A stretch of DNA of 64,000 nucleotides from Phycomyces nitens (lineage: Eukaryota > Mucoromycota > Mucoromycetes > Mucorales > Phycomycetaceae), in contig JAHRBC010000001.1 of assembly GCA_022702545.1 (NCBI GenBank), positions 7,564,001-7,628,000 of the forward strand, written 5' to 3'. A model generated the notes under the pieces. It had not been told where the DNA came from and did not search any database. It worked only from the letters and a program-made list of their open reading frames with translations. Within the stretch, counting starts at the first letter, position 1. The number at the start of each line of letters is the position of its first letter. A program made the position numbers and the translations under genes. Positions 1 to 12,141 of this stretch are shown piece by piece.

Positions 1-1302
1 TACACACACACACACACAAAAAAAAGGACATCTCACACTCACCATTACTCACAACATACACCTCTCTTACATCACATCTCACCAGAAAATCCCCTAACCT
101 CCTTGGCCAACAAATGAAAGAGAAAGAGAAAATAACAAGAAATGCTAGCTGGTGAAACTTGCGCAATGAAAGAGAATATGCTGATAAACGCTTCATTCTT
201 TCTCAACATAGGTTACAAGTTGCGATAATAAAAATCCCCCACCCTCACAAAAAAAATACTTTTATTCTGGCCATAATATCTTATTTTTTATCATAGTTGC
301 GTTTCCATCCAAGGAAGAAGTCTTCATTCGTACGTTGGAATTGCCACACCATGGCCATATCAGGTTCTATGCCTTTTTGGAACTCATAATAATGTATATA
401 TAATCTTAAAATGTCTTATGAAAGCAGGTCGGACCCAAACAAAAAAAAAGATGGGATTTGTATAAATGTTATCAGAAAGAGTGTGTGTGTGTGTGTGTGT
501 TGCCTAGAGAGTACTGGTTTCTATTGAATAGCTTTGTATCTAGAATAAACATCTATACTGTGACATCAAGGCCCGTCTTTTGAGGATCAAGTAATTGGAA
601 TTGGTAGTTTTTTTACAAGACGTGTTTGGGCCAACTGGTGGCTAGACTACACTCAAAAACGTCTCTTGTGCATGATAAAACTATTTAGCAAACAAGTATC
701 GTTACAAGTATAATCTAATTGTGTACATTGTTGTGTTTCTAGAATGCCAAAACATGATTGGCTGAATGTCGTACACGAACTGTGCCAAGTTTATGTAGAC
801 GCCTGATTTCCATAAATGTCACTTTTAAAAGCAAAAGAGATAAATCAGGAGCCAAGTATGGCGAAAGAATAACATGGCATTGAATTCCGATAGAATAAGG
901 AAAGGACACAATTTGTATTGATAAAAAGGCAGTTTGAGCCGTTTGATAAATCAACAAGCGTTTCTAAAGATCTATGCTAGCCCAAGAGTATCAAGAGCAA
1001 GAGAAAAGAAAGGTAAAAGTATTGCCTTGGCCTCCCTTTTTTTTTCGCCATCACTTTTGCTCTTTTTCTCGACTTTTCTTATTTTATTTTTTTTATTTTA
1101 TTTATATGATACATATATATATATATAAATATATAAATATAGATAATATTCTATACTTGTTATTCTATACCATCTTTTATTGCTTTATTACCTTTGTCTT
1201 TGCTCTTATACACTATTGAAACACTAAAACATAAAGAGAAACGACCATACAACCTTTTAATATTCTGCATATTCCATACTACACTCATAAACAAGATTCC
1301 TA
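1..1302. other. Intergenic, AT-rich, no gene seen
   Basis: The stretch begins with a CA microsatellite and has a (GT)n run near 481-500. Short open frames here have no domain and low-complexity composition. The last 300 bases are T-rich and then AT-rich, and probably hold the promoter and 5' leader of the F-box/WD40 gene that starts at 1303. Confidence 0.6.
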
Positions 1303-1659
1303 ATGTCCTCACCATTCGATAATCAAGTCAACCTCACAAAGTTTGCGACATTAAAACTTTCAGAAGATTCAATCATGACGGATGATTCCCAAGTGACATT
1401 AACTGAAGGCAGCTCTTTAACATCCAGAAGCCATTCAATCAACTCTAGAAACGGGTCTCGTAAACTGAGATCCAAACGTAGCTGCAACTCTGGACGCACC
1501 CTTTTCTCCAGGAATTCAATAACTCATAAACCGCTGGTATTGCCAAGGAAGATTGGTGCGTAAATCAAACCAATAGACAAAATATCAGAATTTCTGCATT
1601 CTGATGATAGCAATAACAATAGCAATAATAATAATAATAATAATAGCAATAATAATAGC

Positions 1660-1693
<34 letters not shown>

Positions 1694-3127
1694 TAATAAA
1701 AATTGCTTAATTTCTCTAGATTTTCTCAGGCATTTGCCTTTTGAACTAGGGGCTTACATTGTATCTCTTTTGGACTTCCAGAGCCTGGTGACGATTTCTT
1801 ATGTATCAAAGACATGGCTTCAGCATTATCTCTCAAAAGACCAATGGAGGTTTCGAATCCTGGAAAGAAACTGGAAACTCAGAGTGCCGCCAAGTCTCAA
1901 CGTCAAAGAACACCAGGTGGACTGGTATTATTGGTTCAAGCAACGTTACCAGCTCGAGACTCGTTGGCGCCTCGGCAAAGTTTCAGCACACTACTTAGAC
2001 GGACACCTGCAGGGAGTATACTGCGTCCAGTTTGATGATCAGAAGATCGTAACCGGCAGTCGAGACACTACAATCAAGATCTGGGATGCTCGGTCATACC
2101 AGTGCATTCGAACCCTTCGTGGCCACGAGGCCAGTGTATTGTGCCTGAATTATGATGACCGGACAATGGTCTCTGGTTCTTCGGACACGACACTCATAGT
2201 CTGGAATATCCAGAGCCTAGATCAGAGAATGAGACTTAGAGTAAGGTCTCTACTGATATTAGCTGGCCACCAAAGAGAGAGAGAAAAAGAGAGACTAAAA
2301 TATTAAACATTTCTAGGGCCATACGGCAGGCATTTCTGGAGTGTGCTTTGATGACCGGTGTATAATCAGCAGTTCAAAAGACAACACGATTCGGATATGG
2401 AATTTTGCGGACGGTGTGCCAATAAGAGTGATTACAGGACATTCAGGGCCAGTAAACTCGATTCAATTGAAAGGAAACCACCTTGTGTCTGTCTCTGGAG
2501 ACGGTCTGATTAAACTGTGGAATATACTCAACGGAAATTGCATCAGAGGCTTTTCAGGACACACTGGTGGACTGACCTGTGTGCAATTCGACGGTCGAAG
2601 AATAGTGAGTGGAGCGAGTGATCATACAATCAAAGTATGGGATGCAGAGGTAAATATATCTATATACATTGAGCCATTTGGGTCTATACTGACTCATTCT
2701 TAGACTGGAAAATGCCTATTGACTTGCGAAGGTAAAGAAAGGCAAGAAACGATCTTATTGTTTTAACCTATTAAATAGGACACACAAATCTGGTGCGATC
2801 TTTACACGTACAAGATAATACGATTATCAGTGCTAGCTACGATGAGACCATGCGTGTGTGGGATCTTAGGTAAATAAGCCACAGCTATAGCTTGGCGGTT
2901 GCTAACCATTTGGCTCACAGGACGGGTGAATGCCTGTTATGCTATCAGAGTGGACACACAAGCTGGATCTTTGATGTCTATTTTGATCAAAAGAAGATTG
3001 TGAGGTAAAACCAACGCCCTGTGTTCCATTACTGTGTACTGATCGATGGAATTGCAGTGTTAGTCAAGACAAGAGGATACTTGTGATGGATTTTTCAGAA
3101 GGACTAGACACACGGTTCTTTGCCTAA
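1303..3127 (+). CDS. F-box/WD40-repeat protein (SCF substrate receptor type)
   Basis: Seven exons: 1303-1559, 1730-2240, 2317-2649, 2704-2731, 2779-2869, 2921-3004, 3058-3127, giving 457 residues. A basic Ser-rich N-terminus is followed by an F-box (starts HLPFELGAYIVSLLDFQSL, split by intron 1). Seven WD40 blades follow, each opening with a GH dipeptide and closing with a WD- or WN-like pair; the last ends in VMDF. Seven is a complete propeller. Family knowledge: such proteins (Cdc4, Met30, Pop1, FBXW types) bind Skp1 through the F-box and present phosphorylated substrates to SCF ubiquitin ligase. The substrate cannot be told from sequence. Intron 1 holds an AAT/AAC repeat, which stretches it to 170 nt. 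The start is the first ATG of the open frame; frame and splice consensus agree at every junction. Confidence 0.9.
1605..1696. repeat. AAT/AGC trinucleotide microsatellite in intron 1
   Basis: Imperfect (AAT)n interrupted by AGC units, wholly inside the first intron of the F-box/WD40 gene. It does not touch coding sequence. Length is likely to vary between strains. Confidence 0.9.
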
Positions 3128-4409
3128 TTACTTTTGATATAATTATTATGATTATTATAACTATTATTTTACTATTATTTATTTTACTATTAAAAAAAAA
3201 AGAAAAAAGTCGTTTCCAACACAGTACAAAAATAAATAAAGAAATATTTTATAGTGTAACCAGCTTGGTTTATACAGCTTGTACTAAATAACTGGCTTGT
3301 CCGACAAACCTTATTCAATCTGTACCCTTTACTTGGACCCAGGAAGAAAGGATATTTATATAATAAATAATAATAATAATAAACATCAAGAGTTATAAAG
3401 AAGGGGGGAGGTTAGCAAACAACAAATAAAGGTTGCAAATCTCAATATTACACTCTGTATTTATTATACTATACTATATAAATATACATAAAATATATAC
3501 TTGCAGATCCAATGCATAGGGCGGTTGCCAAAAATATATGTATATATTTTACATATGAAATAATACAAGAATATTTTAAACCTATCTATTCTTTGAATAT
3601 ATGACTGTACCAATCTTTTCTGGACATACAATACCCGATACATTCAATTGATGATGGGCCTAGACCCTCCCAAAAAGAAAGATTATTATCGATGAGATGC
3701 GGAGCCTTTTGTGGCTGTGAGACGATGCCGTGGGTCAAGTTTTGGTTGGCCCATTTGTAAAGCGCATGTTGATGTTAAACAACAAGTATGTCTGTGCATT
3801 TTTGTGTGACAAGATAAAATGTGCGTTATTCATTGAAATCATGTAAGAAATATTCTGACTAGATAGGCCATGGTTATCAAAGGGTTAGATTGGTTTTTTT
3901 TTTACGACTTGGTGGAATGGTGTGTCAACTGCATGGAAAATTGGTTGACCAGATGCGAAATTTTATAAATTTATAAAATTATTCTATTTAAATCAATGGC
4001 GATTTCTGACAATAATTAATAATAAAATATGCATTCATTTATTTTTAACCGTCTCATTTGAACTCTGTGGTTGTGGTTTATAGCTTTTAGATAGTCCTTG
4101 ATATGTTACGGCTTGGAATATTCTGGCCAATACAACTTTTTTTTTATATATATTTTTTATTTCATATGACCAATAAAGATTGGTTATTCATGTCGCGTTA
4201 GAAGGAAAACAGAGATCGAGCGAGATGTTCGTGTATCCTGTTACCCTGGTCACACTGACCACATGCCATGTAAACGATTGGGACTTATTATATTTTAAAC
4301 ATCTGGGAAAATTATCCAATTCACTCCTCTTTTATTTATTTCCCCTTCATTTCCAGAGTAAGTAAGGAAATGCCTGGTGCTTTGATGATTCTTAACAATC
4401 TAAATAGAC
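3128..4409. other. Intergenic, no gene seen
   Basis: AT-rich spacer between two same-strand genes. Several AATAAA-like signals lie downstream of the WD40 gene (for example near 3231), suitable for 3'-end formation. An open frame at 4180-4365 has no recognisable content and lies just upstream of the next start, so it may be 5' leader. I see nothing else. Confidence 0.5.
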
Positions 4410-6487
4410 ATGAATACCCTTGGTCACTCTAATTACCAAGACCTTCAAATGTCCAAAGTCTTGCCATTCATTAATATCAACTTACAGCCAACCCACACGC
4501 GTTCAAATGAACATACAGCCACATTCAATACTTTTCAGAAATACTTACCCTTAACATCTCAGCCCCAGACCACGCCTCCAATAATGAGCCAGCCATCAAT
4601 AGATTATTACCTGAACAACCCATCAAATACCCACAAACATCAACCTACTTTTGATTATTATTATTATTATACCAACAATCATTTACCGTCAATGACCAAT
4701 TCGCACGAAATACCAGTAAACGGACATACCCCAACAGGTAAAGCAATCATCAACACAAATATATCAGATCATTTGAAGAATCTCTAGAAAATAAATTGGC
4801 AAATGTGTGTGTGTGTGTGTGTATAAACCATCTTTTCTTTTCTTTTTTTTTTGCTTAGATGCTAGTCAAGATGTTCATCCCTTGATGATCATACCTCAAG
4901 ATTCTCCAGAAATCCCAATGAACCCCACCAGACAAGTCGCTTTCCAGTTCAGTCCCAATCCTGCTGATCCAACCCTATATTCACTACAGTTCTCAGAAAG
5001 TGAGATTCAGGCTGCGTTTAATTATACAAATCCTACCTATGACTCTCAATGTGTGTATCAGAGTATGTACGACACCAGCGGAACAGGGGCGGAAGCAGAT
5101 ACATCTTTTTACCAGATTGGTTGTGAGCAACAAAAAACTCCACGTTTGGATTACAGTACAAGCGAATTAGGTTCACTGTCGCCAGACTTGTGCATAGTTT
5201 CTACGGGAAAGAGACGTCTCACATGGCAACAGAGTATCATAGCAACTCATCAAAATCTACCTTGCCCTGACAATGATTATCAGACCACAAGACCCCTTGG
5301 GGGTTCTACATCATCACCTCTCTTGCAAGATCCTCTAGTCCAGAAAGAGCGCGATCGAATGACAGCCATGTTCTCAAATCGAAAGCAGTCCTTGCCTGCT
5401 AAAGACTCGTGGTCATATCCTTCGCAGAACAGTACAGGAGCGCCGATATTTCCGCTGCAACAAGAACATCACCATCCCAATAATAATAATAATAATCACA
5501 ATCACAATCACAATCACAATCACAATCACAATAATAGTCTCAATCGGACCAATAATTCTCTGTCACCCACGGCGCTTACTCCATCATCTCAGTCACTAGG
5601 ACAATCAGATTCGTCTTGTTTAGATGTCTTTGCGGACTCTTCAAAAAACAATGTGCCATTAGTATCCCTGTGGAATAACCAAAACAGTGGAATAGCACAA
5701 GGGTGCTTGGACCCGGCAGAAAAGTTGAATCGTAAAGTCAATGGCCATCAATCGCGGGTACTCTCTCCGGCCAATAGTAAAAACAGTAACAAATTAACAA
5801 TGGCCAATCCGTCATATACAGCACCGACCACTTCAGCCCGAGATCTCTATTCGTCCAGTACTCCGCGGCAACAAAGTACCCGTTACAAAGGGGATAGTTA
5901 CAAACCAGAATGGGTACGGTATGCTGGGCATATGAAAGAAGGCTACTGTGACCTGTGTAAACCCGGAAAATGGTTACAGCTGAAGAACAGCGCGTATTGG
6001 TAGGTTTTATTATTTCTACTAAAATCTTGCTATATTTTCTATATTCTAATCTAACAATTTATAATGATAATAATTATTATCATTAAAATAATTATTATTA
6101 TCAAAATTATTACTACTTAGGTATCATAAACAATTTCTTCATGGTATATCTTCGGTTTCACGAAAGCCATTTATCGAACCACTCAAGCAAAGAAGAGGCG
6201 TTAATGGAATGATTGAAGGTTTATGCCATCAGTGTTACTCCTATGTTCCAATCTCTAGCCGAAAAAGAAAAAACCATCTATTGTGGTACAGGCACGCACA
6301 CAAGGTAAGCACGATGTTTCCACATTGTTAGCATCATTCGAAAATAAATATATAAATATATATATATAGTCTGTTTCTTAAAGCAAATAAGAATATATAC
6401 TAATTTATATTCTATCTATATTACAACTAGTGTCACGTCTATACCAAAACATCGAGTTCCTTTGAAAAACCTTTAAACTCCAAATGA
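4410..6487 (+). CDS. Transcription regulator with Rua1-type C-terminal domain
   Basis: Four exons: 4410-4737, 4859-5999, 6121-6304, 6431-6487; 569 residues. The first about 450 residues are low-complexity (Asn, Ser, Pro, Gln), with a five-Tyr run in exon 1 and an alternating Asn/His tract coded near 5480-5530. The last about 110 residues match the Rua1 C-terminal domain (Pfam PF14616): EGYCDLC, then W..LKNSAYWYHKQF.HGI, then EGLCHQC and a terminal YRHAHKCH. The paired Cys motifs and final His/Cys suggest zinc binding. The domain reads through three exons only when introns 2 and 3 are removed, which supports the model. The name comes from an Ustilago glycolipid-cluster regulator, but the domain is widespread in fungi, so the target genes here are unknown. 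Nuclear location is inferred. Confidence 0.85.
5480..5540 (+). repeat. Coding AAT/CAC microsatellite (Asn/His tract)
   Basis: AAT units followed by alternating AATCAC units lie in exon 2 of the Rua1-type gene and encode six Asn and then alternating His and Asn. The unit length preserves frame, so length variation would change the tract without a frameshift. Confidence 0.9.
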
Positions 6488-7514
6488 ATCTAAAGACAAG
6501 TATATCAAATAAGACGCGAACTCCAAATATTTAACATATTTAACGATATATCAGCCAAATACGCACTATATATTCCTATGCATAAAATTATGAAAAATCT
6601 GCTTTTATTCAGCTCGTAAAAGCTTATATATGCCTTACTAATATTATGGGCTTTTTTAAAACTGTTTGGTTTGTACACTAAAATATGCAATTGTCGGTAT
6701 GATAGTATATTCTTCTTTTGTATGTTTATTTCATGTGAAACTATGCTCTTTGATTTTCCCTCCTTTTTATACCTTTACAAAATAACGAAATGTCCAGACC
6801 CTAATTAAAGAAAATACAGATTTAACCTTTATATATTTTTACTGTATTCTGGATGGTCCGTGTATTGAGTGTACACAAGCCTAAATGGCACTTTTTGATT
6901 ATATAAGCCCTATAATATTATAACTGTATACATATTTATCTAATTATCTAATTATCTACACTCGCGTTCTCTATTTTTGTTTTTTCCTGTATTCCAAAAT
7001 AAATAAAAGGGCGTCTATATATATATATATATATACATCTGTTATCTTTGTGTGTGTGAGTCTTTATTGAGGATAGTAAAACATTCTGTATGCCTGTTAC
7101 GTATATAAAAGGTTATTCCAGGCAATTCTGGAAGTATCTAGGGACCCTAGCATTCTAATGATCCATGCGGAATAACAGATTAAGTTTCTTTTTTGTTGAT
7201 GTTATGATTTCCAAGAAAGAAAAGGTCCGTGGATATTATATATATTGGTACATATATCTGTGTTTACTCGGAATGGTTTCGTCCTTTGCCGTAGGGCGCA
7301 TATTTATCGCCATTTATATTTTACACTTGTTAAGAAAATTTCTAAAGACTTTTACATTTTAAATAATAATAATAATTATAATAATAATTATAATAATAAT
7401 AACAAACAAAATACAGCAAGTCAATAATAATGCTTGTCAGATGAGCCAAGGCATGCAATACGTTTATCATAGGGCCACTACATCATTAGAGTCAAATGGG
7501 TAAGTTAAATACAA
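6488..7514. other. Convergent intergenic region, no gene seen
   Basis: Very AT-rich space between the 3' ends of the Rua1-type gene and GPI2. It has a (TA)n run near 7017-7035 and an AAT/ATA-rich run near 7363-7402. Open frames here (such as 7165-7362) are hydrophobic or low-complexity and lack family features. Confidence 0.5.
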
Positions 7515-8879
7515 TTAAACGATTTTCTTGTTACCTGTACGCTTTCTATACAGCCCACGTCTAGGTCTCTGTAACCGTGGACGTGCTTCGTCCCAAGGGC
7601 CATGAATCTCACTAAGATGACAATAATATTTTTGCTAGATTAGATTTTTCTCTCTCTTTGATTTCTTTACATACTTTTTGTACTTTTGTATAAATATAAG
7701 CCAGTAAGGGCATATGAATGTAAGAAAGCAAAACCCAAGGATGTAGAGAGAAACCACTGCTTTTGAGATGTGAGAAAACATAATAATGCACATAAAAAGC
7801 ATCACGGTCGTCAGAACTGGTTGAATATTAGAATTTAACTCCTAAACACACAAAACAGATAGATTACAAAAATAAATAATTGATGTCGGTATACCCCCCA
7901 AAAAAAACTTTTTCAATAAAAAGAATCTTGGTATCAAACCTCGTTATGGAAATAAGAAACACTAACCTGCAAGTGTCTGCGAAATATAGGAAACAAGGCA
8001 AACCATTGAACTGCAAAAGACAACAAACCAAACACATCCAAGTTTGTGTCTAGTCGAGAAGCCAGCAAAACCGAAGCAAAGATTGCTGCATTTGTAGACA
8101 GGGATCCAAGAATCCTTTAATGCCAAATCAAACGATATTTGTCAGATTTCTATACACACAAACATATAATCTCTTACGATATTTCAACTCACTTGTCGCC
8201 TGTTCGAGTGGCCGTTGCATAGTCGTTAAATAGAATGTTTGCCAAAAAGCAACAGACGGTCAATGCCCAGATTGTATCATCGCTAGTTTGGCTGGTCAGG
8301 GTCTTTAATATTGGTGACAGGCCAAGCAGGGTAGAAAAGAAAAATATGGCACTTTTGACCACACGTTTACCTTTATGTCAACGGTAAGTATCATGCTTTA
8401 ATTATATTGATTTTAATGTTGACCTTACGTTTAATATCATAGTTTTCGGTCTTTCTTAACATGATGAGATCTAGGAACAGGTAACCTGTACCTGTCAATA
8501 GTGATCCAGTCCAGATCAGATGATTTGCTGACAATGTGTGGGTTTGGAGATCGATAAAGATGGCTATAAAGATCACAACACTGCTAATGTGCTGAGTGAT
8601 TCCTCCAGAAGCATGGACCATTGTCCAATAATCGTATGTTCGCATGTTCACTTTATTTATTTATTTGTACATAATGTCAGGATCATTTAATCAGTAATAC
8701 AAAAAAAAACAGTAATGAATATCATTCATACCATTTCTTTGTAATTCATCCAGAAATGTACTATCCACGTAATTATCTGGGTAATCCTGCTTGACCCACA
8801 ATAGTTTTCGCCATGGTGGGTTGTTTGGATTGTGATGATTGATAGTACTTTGGAACTGCTGAGATGGAGTGCTGTACAT
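7515..8879 (-). CDS. GPI2: GPI-GlcNAc transferase subunit GPI2 / PIG-C
   Basis: Six exons in gene order: 8879-8732, 8650-8429, 8370-8193, 8114-7967, 7841-7675, 7611-7515; 319 residues. Family hallmarks in order: PWRKLLWVKQDYPDNYVD and FLDELQRN at the N-terminus, LGLSPILKTLTSQTSDDTIW and FNDY in the middle, and YKNEIHGPWDEARP at the C-terminus, the last rebuilt exactly across the final intron. Several hydrophobic helices are present. Known role: an ER membrane subunit of the complex that moves GlcNAc from UDP-GlcNAc to phosphatidylinositol, the first step of GPI-anchor synthesis. The length fits the family. The single start gives the family N-terminus almost at once. The 5' side has repeated TCTCTA elements on the plus strand. 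Confidence 0.95.
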
Positions 8880-11039
8880 TATTCTCTTTCTATTTCTCTA
8901 TATTTCTCTCTATATCTCTCTAGTTATATTGTATTTTCTCTCAGTCTGATGTTACATTCACGTACCAACACACACACACACACACATACACATATACACA
9001 CACGCACACACAGACTATCTCTTTCTGCCCAACCACAGACAGAAGATCGCCCGGTCCAATCGATCTTACTCACGTGATATTGGGTCCTCCTGCTAGAAAA
9101 GGTTCAATTCAAAGGCTAATAGGATATTGAAATGGGTATGATTGGAAATCTTTACATACAATAGAATAACATGCTTACACTTAAATCATGATTATCATTG
9201 TCACTTGGATATGCAAATTGTATTTTATTTTGAAATTAAACAAACTAGATACTCTATATCCATCTCTTCTTTTCACAAAGTTCTGTTGCACAATGGCTTT
9301 AAAGAAGAGATATCAAGTGGCCATTCTTTGTTTTCAGGATTAGTACACTGTATTGTTTATTTCTTCTTTTTTTTCTGTGCAATTAAAGGAGCATGACATT
9401 TAGAGTGTAAATGGCATGGCCTTGTTTTCATTGAAAACACCCTTAAATCTCATCAGTACACATGTAACGTTTTGTGTGACATCAGTCTCTAATACATTAC
9501 AATAAATCGATTGAGCATGTAAATGCAATGAAACAATCACAGATCAATATATTTAACAATATTCGTATTCTGCATTACACTACAATGAGCCTTGAGGGGG
9601 GGATATTTAGAAATCAAATATTAAATTCGATCAATAGATACATGTATTTATTATCCTAATACAAATTAGATTTGCCAAATAAAGATACCAAGGTTGTGAA
9701 ATATGGAACAAGGCAAATAAATCAATCTACAAGAGATTCAGCAATTTGATTATAACAACTCAATATGCACGGTTTATAAAGGTATTCTCATGTTATTTTT
9801 GTCCTGACGCCCTGGTAGCTGCCAAGGCTTGGAAGGTCTGTGTATAATTCAATTGGCAATATTGCTGTTTAGATTCAATAATGCAGCTCATATAATGTCA
9901 ATACATAATTGTCCATTGACAAGGGGAAAAATAAAGCGTTTTCTACATAAATCAAAAAATAAAACAAGTATTTACAGGATAGAAAATGCGCTTTGGGTGC
10001 AAGCAATCAAAACGCAAATTTGTTTTAAAGTGCGATATATATACGATAATTGGACTGCGTGCTATTTTTAGACGTCGCAAAAATCAGCTGGTTGTGACAA
10101 GTGGATATTTTGTACACAAAATGTAAAACTTTGATGGATTTACAAGCACCCTAATAAAAATATAAAAAGATGGAAAATACACACACACACTCTATTTGAT
10201 GCCGTATTGAAGGAACATTTTTCCTTTCCTAGACATTCGAATTACAGTCGGCCTTTGGAGTAGAATACACTAGGAGAATTGGCTAGATTGTTTCACAAAT
10301 ATCCTTTATTTAATAAAGACAAGCATATAAACACATGAAGTCCTTAAAGGCAACTTGCTTTGTGTAGCTAGTCTAGTTACCATCAAGTAAACTCAAATAT
10401 AAAGCCAACGATGGTCTAATTGAATTGGTAGCTTCGCTATAATTGCCAATGTGAATATTTATACAAAAGTCTATAATAATATATGAAATGATAATAATAG
10501 TGTGTTTGATTTAATATAAATTAATTGTTTGGGCGGTGTGTTCCCATCAATCCCCAAGGCTCTTTTTTTTTCTCTTGTATGTATTGGTACCCCGAAATAC
10601 AGTGACCTAAATATGAACACAATAAAAAATTGTCATCCATTTGATGTTAATATGTATCACATTCTAAAAGGTATATTTATCCACAAGAGCTTCTAGGGAT
10701 GAGTTTCAAGCAAGAAACTTGATACTTTTCGACAGTATATACGGCTACAGAAACCAGTTATTGGTTTAATTACTAAGCACCAACTTCTTTTTGGTACTAA
10801 ATAATGTGTGTAGGCAAGGATAGAAAGGTAGATTTACAAGAGAAAAAGGAAAAGTGAGTAGAGTATCACGATAGCAAGTGCAATTCTCACAGGTAAATGC
10901 TAGGATAATCAATTGGCTAAACTCTTCATTAATCACAAGTGGCCAAATATTCTCATCTTTTTCAGCTTTTTCTTTATCGCTCCTTTCCTTTCGCTTTCTA
11001 AGCTGTGAACACATCTTATTGCCATTGACCTTGTTAGTA
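8880..11039. other. Divergent intergenic region with CT and CA repeats
   Basis: The first 130 bases hold CT-rich (TCTCTA) elements, and 8965-9012 holds a CA microsatellite; this is the likely GPI2 promoter. The rest is AT-rich. Frames at 9142-9396 and 9829-10071 have no family features. From about 10950 the plus strand becomes strongly pyrimidine-rich up to the start codon at 11040, a probable promoter and leader for the next gene. Confidence 0.5.
8965..9012. repeat. CA microsatellite
   Basis: Imperfect (CA)n run in the space upstream of GPI2. Non-coding in the model given here. Confidence 0.9.
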
Positions 11040-12141
11040 ATGGCTTCATTCTCTTTGTGCAGATTTTGTCTCCTTGCAATCATTCTATTGCAGATCATTT
11101 CTTGCACAGAAGCACAATTTACTCTACCTGGATTTCCTGTAGACCCTCCAGCTTCTACCACTGCTGTTCCTACAACCGGTTCCGAAACTAAACCATCTTC
11201 TACCTCCGCAAACCCACCTGTTGATCCTTCTACTACAACAGACCCAATTATTCCTACTCTTCCATCAATAATTATTACATCTAGTATCCCAACTTCAGCT
11301 ACTTCTGACCCTCCTGTCCCATCTGTTCCCTCGGCACCTTCTGTTCCGCCTGTTCTGCCATCTTCTGCCACTACTCCTAGCGCTGCTCCTTCATCGGCTC
11401 ATCCCACACCGACCCCATCTGCAGCTCCTAGCAAAACATTGTCAGAATCTTTAACGACCAATACACCTTCGAGAACCAGTAGTTCCAGTACTCCTACAAG
11501 TTCAGCCAGCTCTGACAAGGAGGAGAAATCAAATACCCCAGCCATTATTGGAGGTGTTGTTGGAGGTGTTGGTAAGCAGGAAATGATAGACTCTTTTGTG
11601 TATAGCAAATATCTTTGTCAATTTCTTGATTGAAATCTAATGATCCATTATTTTCCTAGTTGGACTTGCTCTTATTGGTGGTTTGATTACCTTTTTGAAC
11701 CGTCGTGGAGGATGTACGAGCCGCAGTGAAAAGCCAAAAAGTGACTTTAAAGACTTTGAAATGGCAGAGAATGATTTCCCTCAACGTAGAGCACCTACAG
11801 GAGGATTGCAAGGCTTGGCCCCAGTTACTGGTAGCCCTACTGTTCCTCAGCTTAATGATCAGGGCAACTTTTACAATGACCACAATGGCTACAACCAAAA
11901 CTATTCCAATGTTCAGCCACAGGGCGTGCAAGACGGATATTACTATGATAATTATCCACAAACCCAAGGCTATTACACTGATGGAAGATATTACTATGAG
12001 AATAGTAGCAATTCACCTAATACCGGATATGTTCCACAACAAAACTATCAGCAGTACCAGACCAGTCCACCAGTCCAGCCAATGGTGGCAGAGTACAGTA
12101 AGCCTGACTTGGCTGACTCGAAGCCTCATGAAAAAGTTTAA
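11040..12141 (+). CDS. Mucin-like secreted single-pass membrane protein
   Basis: Two exons, 11040-11571 and 11660-12141; 337 residues. Residues 1-24 form a signal peptide (MASFSLCRFCLLAIILLQII, then SCTEA before a probable cut ahead of QF). About 140 Ser/Thr/Pro-rich residues follow, expected to be heavily O-glycosylated. One membrane segment (IIGGVVGGVVGLALIGGLIT) spans the splice junction, then the basic stop NRRGG. The cytoplasmic tail of about 140 residues is rich in Tyr, Gln, Asn and Gly (YYYDNYPQTQGYYTDGRYYY) and ends SKPHEKV. Architecture resembles fungal wall-stress or mucin sensors (Msb2, Wsc or Mid2 layout), but I see no Wsc cysteine domain, so a sensor role is inference. An upstream in-frame ATG at 10878 would bury the signal peptide; the start at 11040 is preferred. 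Confidence 0.8.
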
